Positions 22,405-33,000 of a DNA stretch of 64,000 nucleotides are shown here, in pieces (the stretch's first letter is position 1; the number at the start of each line of letters is the position of its first letter). Source of the DNA: Mesorhabditis belari (Eukaryota > Nematoda > Chromadorea > Rhabditida > Rhabditidae); the NCBI GenBank assembly GCA_958450365.1, contig CAUEEP010000760.1, positions 3,233,462 to 3,297,461 on the forward strand, read 5' to 3'. The notes beneath the pieces are model-generated. The model searched no databases, was not told where the DNA came from, and worked only from the letters and a program-made list of their open reading frames with translations. A program made the position numbers and the translations under genes.

Positions 22405-22672
22405 GAAGAATGTCTCCTCTAGAACTAGAAGAATATCTCCTCTAGAACTAGAAAAATATCTCTTCTAGAACTAGAAAAATATCTCCTCTAGAACTAGAGG
22501 AGTATCTCCTCTAGAACTAGAGGAATATCTCCTCTAGAACTAGAAGAATATCTCCTCTAGAACTAGAAAAATATCTCTTCTAGAACTAGAAAAATATCTC
22601 TTCTAGAACTAGAAAAATATCTCTTCTAGAACTAGAAGAATATCTCTTCTAGAACTAAAAGAATATCTCCTC
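22405..22672 (+). repeat. Tandem repeat, 22-base unit, about 12 copies
   Basis: The unit AGAATATCTCCTCTAGAACT plus AG contains TCTAGAACTAGA, itself nearly palindromic. Confidence 0.9.
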
Positions 22673-22999
22673 CACAGACACTTTTTGGCCTTGACAAGTT
22701 CGAGAGATCATTTTCTCAGTGAATTCCCCCATTCTCACGGTCAATGTTTTTTCGCAACATGTTTCAAAGGCTCTTTTTGGAAAGAACCGATGATATTTGT
22801 GTTTGGGTGTAGGGGAAAGAATACGTAATTCGAGGGGTAAATATGGCTGGGATGGATGGACACCACCTTTTGACCTCTTTTTAGCCTCTTTACTTATAGT
22901 TTGGATCTGAAAGATCAAATGGACAACGGAGACTATGAAAAGGTCAATTCTTGAGAAAGCTTATTCTGCTTATGAAACAAACCATAAGAAAATTGGTTT

Positions 23000-23190
23000 T
23001 GGTTGGTTGTTGGTAAACGTTGGTAAACGTCTGTTGGTAGTTGGTAAACGTTGGTAGTAAAGCAAAAGTTGGTAAACGGAAGACGAAAAGGAACGAAAAG
23101 AGTTATTCACCAACCTAATCACCAACCTAATCACCAACCTATTCACCAACCTAAACCACCACCAACCTAACCTAATAAACCAATCAACCT
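23000..23190. repeat. Degenerate simple repeat of GTTGGTAAAC and ACCAACCTAATC motifs
   Basis: The first half repeats GGTAAACGTTGGT and the second ACCAACCTAATC. It overlaps the doubtful last exon of the Ly6-like gene. Confidence 0.7.
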
Positions 23191-23813
23191 AACAACTGGT
23201 AGAGTTTTTGAATCAGGTACAAGAAAGGAATTGTTGTAAAATGAAGACAAACCTTGACTTGTTGTCACCCGTGTACAATCGCTTCTGATTTGATCACGAG
23301 CATGAGGAATACAACTTCGCCAAACATGAGACTCACCTGAAAATCGATTCATTCACAAACTCAGATTTCAAAAGCCATCGATGACTCACCATTTGCTTCT
23401 TGAAACCACATTTTCATACAAGCTCCATCTTCGCAATTCTGATTTTTCACTCCTGAACGAATCGCTCGATCTAACTAAAAGCTTTCTAATGTAATCTAGA
23501 GCTTTCCTTGTCACACCTGGAAATAATCCTTACAGCTCTCCGTATACGGAACATTGCGAACATTTTCTAACCATCTAAAAAGTTTTATTTGTCATCTAAC
23601 TGATTTCTTTTCTTACTTTCTCCAATTTGGATCCGATACATCACTTAATAATTGTTCGGCTTCCATCGAAGTGCATGAATAACAACGAATATCCACTGTT
23701 TGAGAAACTAAATGCAATTGAAAACAAATAAAAAAGCAGACAAAACTTCTATACAAACCTGTTTCCAGAAGAAGGCCAAATAAAGAAAAAAGGGACATCT
23801 TACGGATTCGCAT
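23167..23813 (-). CDS. Small secreted Ly6/quiver-like cysteine-rich protein, C-terminus uncertain
   Basis: Six exons on the minus strand: 23759-23813, 23617-23707, 23517-23574, 23390-23474, 23253-23336 and a doubtful last exon 23167-23195. All junctions have GT-AG ends and consistent phase (133 residues). The N-terminus is a signal peptide (MSLFSLFGLLLET) followed by CYSCTS, the opening motif of Ly6/uPAR-like proteins. NCEDGACMKMW and a later R-S-C then resemble nematode quiver/Ly6 proteins. Such proteins are small and secreted or GPI-anchored, and often modulate channels or receptors. The usual C-terminal cysteine cluster and CN motif are missing: the last exon adds only a short hydrophobic stretch and runs into a GGTTGGT-type repeat. 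The real last exon may lie elsewhere, or the gene may be damaged. It is convergent with the attractin gene. Confidence 0.6.
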
Positions 23814-24507
23814 CTTCAGTCTAGGACTGTTTAATTTAAGTTGTTGATTGTTTGTGAGTTTAGGTGAGTCAAGTCAAGGAAAAATCTAGTCAAGGACAAA
23901 TCTTGTGAGAATTTGTGCCTTCAAAGACTTCTGAGAACAGTAAATTGCGGCAATCAATGAGGAGCAACGAGAAATGAATGGATCCTGTTTAGAGGAAAGA
24001 ATGAAAGGCTTTGATTGTTAGATATGTGAACGAGAAGAATGGTTTTATTCTAGCAACTTGCAGAACTCTGATGGGCAAACCAAAAAATCAATTAGTCTTC
24101 AGATCAAGCTCTATAGTGATTGAAAAAGCACAAAAAGTGATTCTTTCCTCTTCTGATCACCCCAACGATTCCCCCTTTTCCCTCATTTTTTTTCTTTTCC
24201 CCTAGGGGGTGGGTCACAGTGCGCAAACAGACCAGCTCACCTATAGCCTCCATCCATCCTCTTCCACCCTTCTTTTTCTGTGAAGATCCCAATGGATACC
24301 CGTGAATGGGAAGAGAGCTCTCCCTTTTTTCTTTTCACCTAAATATCTTCGCCAAAAGGACCACCCACTAGTTTTTCTTCTTCTTGATCTCATTCATTCG
24401 ATTGGGGATCTCATCGGACTCGATTCGAGGACTTCCTTCCGCTTTAATAGGGTACCTTTTACAAATGAGTAGATAACAGATCTATATTATCTAAAGATCT
24501 ATATTGA

Positions 24508-24795
24508 CTAAAGATCTATATTATCTAAAGATCTATTACCTAAAAGCCCAACCGATTGCCTTTTTCTCTGAAAGTTTATGGAAGTTATCCATTTTTCGTC
24601 TCTTGTAACAAGCCTGAGTAAAAATGATTTGTGCTCATATCGTGAGAGCAGAGATGCAGCAATAGTTAGACGTTGGCCTTTTATAGGGTCAGTTAAGGCA
24701 TGAACCCATTGCCCCAAAAGATATCTATAACCCAATTGATTCAAATGATGTTCTACTGTAAAATGACTCACACCAAGGTCTTCTTCCAAGTTCAC
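24508..24795 (-). pseudogene. Mariner transposase fragment (middle part)
   Basis: The minus-strand frame carries the mariner pattern LGVSHFTVEHHLNQLG, then WVHALTD, then VTRDEKWI, which holds the first catalytic aspartate. The rest of the transposase and any inverted ends were not found. A degenerate AAAGATCTATATT repeat lies next to it at about 24475-24540. Confidence 0.8.
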
Positions 24796-25679
24796 GTGTA
24801 GTCTTCCAGTTGTGAGAGATCAATCGTGAAGGAAAATCCAAATAAAAAAGGGAAAATAGCAGCCTCAGGGTTCTTGCTCGGGATTCCATTGGTGATGATC
24901 TGTTGGATAATCAAATTCATGCAACGCGATGAATAAGTATGCATAGCAACGTTTTTGATTTCAGACTTCAACAATGCGTTGTAGCAAAAGCTAACTGAAT
25001 CTTCAGATGTTAAACCGAATATTCTCGCAATCCTTGAGTTGAGGTGCCACCATAAAAGTCTCGACCCGATCTTTGATCACTTGATCATTACAAGAACTGA
25101 TGCTGTCGATATCCAGTTTTTTTCGCTTAATAGCTCTAATTTCAACTTCAACCGGTCTTCTGGGACAGTCGCTTTTGATCAAAGATTTGTCCCCATTTTT
25201 GTGAAAGATAAGTATCTGGTAGTCCATAAGTATCTGGTAGTCTTAGAGAGTCATGGCAATATAACTTATTATGTGATCTAGGGCTAGGCTTGAAGCTGAG
25301 CCTTTATCGAACTCAAATAGCATAATATGATTAATGTTCCTTTGGCAAATTTGCACAGATTGGTAAAAGAAGTAGTAAATAAAAGAAATAAGAAATCCCA
25401 AAACGCCCAAACAATGCAAGTGTTTTGAAATAAGGACTACTTGTTGTCTCAAATCCAGACAAACCCAGATCTAAGACATTTTAAACCCGTTTTAATGTTA
25501 TTTTGCAGAAAAATAAGTGGTCTTTCTAATGGAAAAAACCGTATTTCAATAGGTGCCTTTGTTAGTTTTAAACGAAAGTGCGAAAAGGAACGAAAAGACT
25601 TTCTGGACAGCCTATTGATCTCTGCTGTCATACCGCAGGCTGACTTACAAGCTGTTTTATTTTTTTATATAAAGTATTA

Positions 25680-26220
25680 TTAGGGTGGTGCAAAAGAAAC
25701 TGCCGATGGGTATCAGATCTCATTTATCAGAAACGAGCGATGCTAACGGCATTATTTTTTTATGTTTTGTTCGCGTATTTCTTTGCTATTTATTTCGACA
25801 TTTGAATTTTTTGGTTGTTGTTTATTTTACTTAAAAATGCTTATATTTTTTATTTAGATCATGGTCGAGCAAAAGTTTGTGCTACGAGCAGCATTACATT
25901 TTAACTACAAAATTGGAAAGTCTGCTGCCGAATCGCATCGTTCTCTCTGTGCTGCTTTTGGAGATGGCAGTTTGTCTCTCAGGCAGTGTCAGACTTGGTT
26001 TCAACGATTCCGAGAGGGAGACGAGACTTTGGAAGATTACGAGCACGGTTCGAGGCCAGAAGTCGTGAACGAAGCCAAGCTGAGGGACGTTATTCAGGCC
26101 GATCCATGCCAATCTGCTCGAAATCTTGCGAAAATATTCCATTGTGATCATGTCACCATCGAATGCCATCTTTTTTTTGAATTTACCGTCAAATCGGCAG
26201 TTTCTTTTGCACCACCCTAA
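25680..26220 (+). mobile_element. Internally deleted mariner element with intact ends
   Basis: Ends TTAGGGTGGTGCAAAAGAAA and its reverse complement, flanked by TA on both sides. A transposase frame opens at 25861. Confidence 0.9.
25861..26220 (+). pseudogene. Mariner transposase, N-terminal helix-turn-helix part only
   Basis: About 105 residues match the mariner N-terminus: CQTWFQRFREGDETLEDYEH, then SRPEVVNE, then a second helix-turn-helix region ending HVTIECHL. The frame then runs into the 3' inverted repeat. The catalytic domain with all three aspartates is deleted, so it cannot transpose itself but may still bind ends. Confidence 0.85.
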
Positions 26221-26481
26221 TACATAATAAATTTTGATTGCGTTTCATTTCTAATATATGTTATAAACTTTTATTGTAAATTTCTCAAAGCAGTGAATTT
26301 GTATTGGGTATTCGCACCGGGATCAAGAAGGCAAAGGGAGTAGAGTGAAATGACCCGAAAAAAAAAGAACAATTACAATCAAATACATTAAATTTTTGAC
26401 TCATGAAACCAATAAACCCGTACAAGAACTATATAGAGAAGAGATCACGGAAAAGTTAACTTTCATATCATTTCATTTCTA

Positions 26482-27052
26482 TTGGGTTGTCCAGTGATGA
26501 ATGCGCGTTTTCTATTTTGTAAATTTCTCAAGATACCGAAATCAACAAAAAGATACATATGAGTATTATTCGAAAGCTGAAGATCTCCTCTACATTTTGA
26601 TATAAAAAGTTTCTGAATTTGTTCAGCTTTTGGGCAAATTGACTGCACAGAAGAAGAGGTGGCCAAAAAATGGAAGAGTGTCTTTGGATCAAGTTTTGGC
26701 TCCGCTTAAATTGAGTTAACCGTTTGATGTTTGGCCAATAGATATTTCAATACAACTTTTTTAAAATATAACAATTTCAGAGCATCTTTACTTTTCTATT
26801 CTTTTCTAGGCGGTTATTTTATACCATAAAACTTGAAGAATATCTAAGCTGAAATGGGTTGTTTTGAAAACGACCTCTCCCTTTGTGCAGTCAATTTCCC
26901 AAAAAGTTGAATAAATTCAACAACTTTTCTATTCCAAAATGTAGAGGAGACCTTCAGCTTTCGAATGATATATAACACTCATATACATCAGTTCGATATC
27001 TTGAGAAACTTACAAAATCGTAAAAACGCGCATTCATAACTAGACAACCCAA
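26482..27052. mobile_element. MITE, TTGGGTTGTCCAGT family, copy 2
   Basis: TA-flanked, about 570 bases, closely related to 19441-20007. Its right end is 13 bases past the receptor stop codon, so the receptor mRNA 3' end must be very short or run through it. AATAAA occurs on the minus strand right after the stop. Confidence 0.85.
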
Positions 27053-27065
27053 TATTTATTTGATT

Positions 27066-30000
27066 TTATTTATGTCCAGCTGATCTTCGTCTTTTACTAT
27101 TAAGTGCAGCTTTTGGGCAAAGAATCTTCTTGAATGCACGTCGAAATTCGAGATTCAAAATCCCATATAGAAATGGATTCAATGAAGAATTGATATAGCC
27201 CAACCAGACAAAGGCTTGTTCGACCTGGAAAATTGAAATGTTTATATTAGCTCTAAATGTTTATATTAGCTCTTATTGCCTGAAAGGTTCAAGCTCTTTT
27301 AAGTGTTTTTGTTAAGTGTTTAAGTGAGCTTATTTCTTTTCCAACAATTAGAAACTGACCTTTGGATGTAGCGAGCAACTCGGACAAAATGGAACGATCA
27401 CATAGGCACAAAAGAATGGTAACCAACAGAAGACGAAAACAAAAATGATGACAGCTATTGTTTTTGCTGCTCTTTTCTCTTTCGCTACACTGATTTTCTC
27501 TCGTTTTCTCAATGCGGCTGATGGGTTCTAAAGTTAGCGCATGAATTTTTCGATTATTGCTTCCTATACCTCACTATCCGGTGATTCGGCTATACTACTC
27601 TTTGTGCTTTTCCTCACAGAACTTCCGCTTTTGTGATATTTCATGTTTTTCGTTGTTGTTGAATCATCTCCATTTGATGAATCAGACGCCTGTAAAGGGT
27701 TTCAAAATTGATATAATACGTCCGTTTTTTGAAACCATTCAAAACGGACTTTCGATTTTAAAACCTTTTTAACAGAATAATGTTTTGCATTAGAATTACA
27801 GGATAACTGGAAAGTATAGCGACAATTTTTTGGAAAAGTATCTGGCAAATAACTTATTTTAGAAGTGTCAAGTGTTATATAGAGAATTGTAGCTCTTAAT
27901 CTTGGCTACGTTTCTCTAACAAAAGCTTCCCGATTCAACTTATACAACTGATTTAACAAGCGTTTGAATGATCGCTAGTCGGGTGACTTTTAGAAGTGTC
28001 AAGTGTTATATAGAGAATTGTAGCCCTAATTTCAGATACACCTATCAACTGAATATAGAAAATACTCAATTTTCACCTTTTTCCCTTTTTCCTCAAATAT
28101 TGAAAAGCTTTTCTTAACAATTTTTAATAGAGCCACGGCTAAATGACAGTTTCGAGATGAGTTACCAACTAGCGCTCCTTCAAACGCTTGTTAAATCAGT
28201 TGTATAAGTTGAATCGGGAAGTTCTTGTTAGAGAAACGTAGCCAAGATTAAGGGCTACAATTCTCTATATAACACTTGGCACTTCTATTTGCTAGAGACT
28301 TTTCCAAAAAGTTGTCGTTATCCTTTGCGGTCAGTCAATTAATAAACAAATTATAGTTTTTTTACACAAGTTTCTTTAAAAATGAAAAAAGATTCATTTC
28401 TTCTGTAGTCTTTTTGAAAACTATTATTTGAAATTTGATTAATAAATAAAAAAGACGTAATTTCGATAGTTTTAAGAAAAATCTTTCGTTAAAGTGCTGA
28501 AGAAAACTAGAATTGTGTTTGATTTGACTAGATTTGGTCGAAAACTTGAATAGAATTCTTTGTGAAATGACTTTTCTAGGTAAAAAGAGGTTTTGAAGAT
28601 AAAAGGTTTCAAAATCGGACCTTCGACGTCTGATTTTGACATCATTTCACATTTGAAAATCGAACATAACAGATACATCACATGACAAACCTTTCCATTG
28701 AATGTAACTGTTGCTGCATCTCCATGAACAAGCGGAGTTCTCTCACCGCATGATGACGCTCCCTCGTGACCCTTGATTTGTTTATGTAGATACGATCTCA
28801 GATATTTGTAATCGAAATGTGTCTCTCTAATCTCTTGATCGGTTTTTATCCAGTTTACTTATAAACCTCGAGCATTGATTCAAAACTGAATCAATGCTCT
28901 GCAGACAATTCTAGTTTTATTCTAGAATTGTCTCTACACAATTCTATTGGGTTGGGGAGAATGAGTCGGCGCCCAACTTTAAAGGGACTTTTTGCACACA
29001 TAAAGCCTTCTTTAAACATACGTTTGGTTTCATCAAAAGGATCCACTATTTCTCTACAAAATCACTTTTGAGAGATTCCACAAAGCTTTTCTTTCGTGGA
29101 GTTTATGAACTTCCAAACGCAGCTGGTTAAAATGGCAAAGAGTCCGACTCATCATTTGAACAGTTTCTTTCACATAAACCTTCTTTGGTGTTTATATAAA
29201 AAAGATAGAGCACATTCAATTACTTAAGTTGCCAAATTTGCAGAAAGATCCCACCAATGGTTTTTTCTAGATCACAGTTTGTAGTTTTTGTGAAAAAATG
29301 TCTTTTTCTTGAGCGGAGGCGCTGTTTGAATTTTCTTTTAAATGTCATTTTGTAGAGAATTAGTTAACCATTCTACTCATATCAAACGCATATTATTTGA
29401 CGAAGTCGAATAGAAGTTTTAGACATTTTTTTCATTTTCGGCGCCGACTCATTCTCCCCAACCCAATAGTTTTGCAGACAATTTCGAGAAGTCAATTAGG
29501 AGCTCATCTAGACTTTCAAACGGAATGATGTTAAACGGCAAATGCTCGAGGCATAGATCATTGCATAGATCATCGACATCGATATCCCTTTGATCGTTGT
29601 CGGTCTTTCTTTGATCTTTTAAAACATTCTCTTTTTAGAAGACAATTCATTGAAATCATGCTTTAATTGGCTTGTAGAGAAGGAACAAACAGATGTTTTG
29701 TATTATAAAAGCATTGAGTGGTTTAACATCTTTGTATTCCTCACTCATTCCCTCATTCCCACATTTCCTCATTTCCTCATTTCCAACCTGTTTCGTCGAT
29801 TTCCTGCTTTGTGTTTCACATCCATCTGGTGGTGGATTGTTGATTCTCATCAAAGCTGAGCGGCCTAAAGATTTCTTTTTGTGATGAGATGTTCTGTGAT
29901 GAGATTTTAACTGATCTTGAAAAGCTATGCCTTATATTTATTTCAAACCTTCCCTTCTAACATTTAAAATATTCATTCCCGAATCCTCAAATCCTCAAAA

Positions 30001-33000
30001 GACCCCCGATTTACCGTTGTCACAGATAATTCATCAGCATTCTATGACACCGATGAGCCGGGGGTTATACAAAGGATTTTAACCGTTCAAATTCTAATAG
30101 AAACTCATTATCTAATAGAAATTCATTAATCTTTTCTTTAGCTCACAATTGATTCATTCATTTTGATGTCTACAAACCTCGATTCTTTCGAATCCTTTGT
30201 CGTGCTGAAATAAAAATCTTCACATAGACAACGATCATCACAAGTAAGGGCAAGAAGAAAGATCTAAAGATTTGTTTGTTTTTGAATTGCTTTGTGTCAG
30301 CCTAAATGCTCATTTGATTCAAAAGGAAACTTATTGTTATGTTTATACAGATCCTTAGCACAATTTAAGTTTTAAAGCCTTTTTTCAAATAAAATAAATG
30401 AAAATTAATATTGGATACCCTTTCTGGGGCTTTTAGAGAATGCTCTTTTTCGATAAAAACACCAAATTTTGCCGACTTTGATACGAGGGAGTTTCTATCC
30501 AATTAAATGTTAGCTTTAAATTAAATGTTAGCTTTTAAACGCTTTTAAAATCATTTTCTAATGTTTATAGCATAAAGGTGAACATTAAAAGTTTATAAAT
30601 TTTGTTTGGGATTAGTCTAAAATCCACGCATGACTAAAAAATTGAAAAGAAAGTCGATTTTGGTAGAAAGTCGACCACTTGTGCATGGTTCAAATGAGCA
30701 ACCAGGCGGGAACTAAGACTTCTGTCTGTCTGTGCGCATTACTCTTCCTAAGCCTAAGCCTAAGCCTAAGCCTAAGCCTAAGCCTAAGCCTAAGCCTAAG
30801 CCTGAGCCTAAGCCTAAGCCTAAGCCTAAGCCTGAGCCTAAGCCTGAGCCTAAGCCTGAGCCTGAGCCTGAGCCTAAGCCTGAGCCTAAGCCTAAGCCTA
30901 AGCCTAAAAAGCTCTGAGCTATGGCCTCCTTATTAGTTTTAAGTATACTTTCATTAAGATTTTCATTTTAAAAAATTTAGTCGAATAGCTTTCGTCATTT
31001 TAAAATCAAGTTTTAATAAAAAGTTGTACGGGAACTTTTGGATGGCCCTTTATCATATTTTCTAATGGGAATTTCCAAGGATTCTAACCAGGCAAACCTG
31101 ACGTTGGATTATTAGGTGCAATTATGTTATATGTTCAATTGATTTTTTAATTATGATTTTTTGATTATGATTTTTTGATTCAATGATTATGTTCAAATTT
31201 CGTAAGATTGCAGTTTATCCCCCCAGCCAATAACGACCAATAACCAAAGAAAGTCGATTTCGGCAGCGGGCCTGCGCGGCTTAAAGGGCTATGGCTATAA
31301 AAAGCGATGATGAGCTATGGGTTCCTTATTAATAAGTAGAATTTTATAAATTTTATAAGTTTAAAGTATATTTCAAGTATATTTTATTGCGGTTTTAAGA
31401 AAAGTTTGTTTTAAAATGGCTTTCCTCAGTCATTTTAAAACCAAGTTTTAGTAAAAAGTTGTACAGGAACTTTTGGATCATTGGTTATTTTGCCGAAAAA
31501 AAAAATACTTAGCATTTTATAGTTAATGTGCATAGTTGAGCGGATCATCAATAGTTATTTGAATTGAATTGAATTGAAATTGAAAGCATATCGACACTAC
31601 TGGTCAATGGAATATCATATTTGAAAAAAGATCGTCACTTTCGCGCGTCTGTAACTCCCTTGTCTTTACCGTATTTCTAAATATTAATATCACCATTTTG
31701 TAGCCCTTGAAAAGAGCTTTCAGAAAATGTATAACACTAATTGTTTAAACTCAAAGACAACGGAGTTACAGACGCGCGAAAGTGACGATCGTTTTTCAAA
31801 TATCATATTTCATTGTCCAGTACTGTAGATCTTGTAAATTCTCTAAAACAAACCCGCTAGCCGAATAGACGACAAAAGCTTTCTCTGATGTCAATTCACA
31901 AATCCCCTCTTTCACCTGTGATGACCAATTATTCCAACCGATCAATGGTGGAACGGATATCAATAATGAAACTATCCATACCTAAAATTTTCATCCGATT
32001 TCAATAAATTTGATCGAAACGTACCGCTCCGATCATTAAACACACAAATTTGAGGGTTCTTTTTTGTGCATAGTTGAGCGGATCATGAATGGCGAAATAT
32101 CTAGAAATTTGGTGAAATTTGGTGATTTATAGGGTTTACTTCATTTACCTATCAATCGCTATTGCACAAAGATTCAAGATCGAACTCGTGCACAGTAAAA
32201 TGTCGGCTGTGGTGAAGAATTGGCACATCACAGCTCCGAGCAACCATCGTCCACCTAAATTCTCATTGAGGGTTATTGCTGGTTTCTTGAGAAATTGGTG
32301 ATTCAATGGTGAAATGGTTTTCAATGGTTTTCAATGTTGAAACCTTTGCACTCTTATAGAAGTAAATCATTTTTTTTCCTTTCTCAGCTATATTATTTTC
32401 CCATTTCTAACACTTTTTTTCTATTTGTATCCAATTTTTGACAATTTTTGTTCCCAAAATTTCTCCAAAACAACACCCAGTGATTGAATTTTCCAAGTTG
32501 GCCAATTTCCAAATTTTCACAAACGGTGAGGAAGATTTTGAGGGAATTCTCGCCTTTCTCCATTCGATACAAATCTTGTTTTAAGAAGGAATCGGCCAAA
32601 TTCCAAACTCAATATAAAAAAAGTGTAATAAAAGAAAACGATGGAAAGGATTCACAATTAAATTCTTTCCTTTTTCTCTCTTCGACAAGCTTAGCTACAA
32701 TTTTTGTGAGTTTCGTGACATCGAGTCAATGGGATTTTTTGCAATTTGAATTTTTCAATGCAATGCAGGTGATAGAAACATTCATTTGTATTTGTAGCAA
32801 AAATACGGGAAAAATGACTCAAGAAGAGCACAAATTAGAGATTTTGCTTGGGGAGACAACAAATGAACCCCGCCAATCGCTTCCCCGACCCCGAAAACCC
32901 ATTGGTACAAAATTTTGGCTTCATATCTGATCTGAACAATGTTTACAAAACGAAAGAAATTCCTTTGTAAAGAATCTTTGTGCGTCGGCGTAATCGTTCG

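Noticed and set aside
22405..22672. CRISPR-like array of 22-base repeats
   Set aside because: Units are directly adjacent with no unique spacers, and the genome is animal.
22655..22918. Last exon of the Ly6-like gene
   Set aside because: The frame has CC but no acceptor in the right phase and no Ly6 C-terminal motif.
30679..30936. Lys-Pro and Ser-Leu repeat frames
   Set aside because: Translation of telomeric hexamers.
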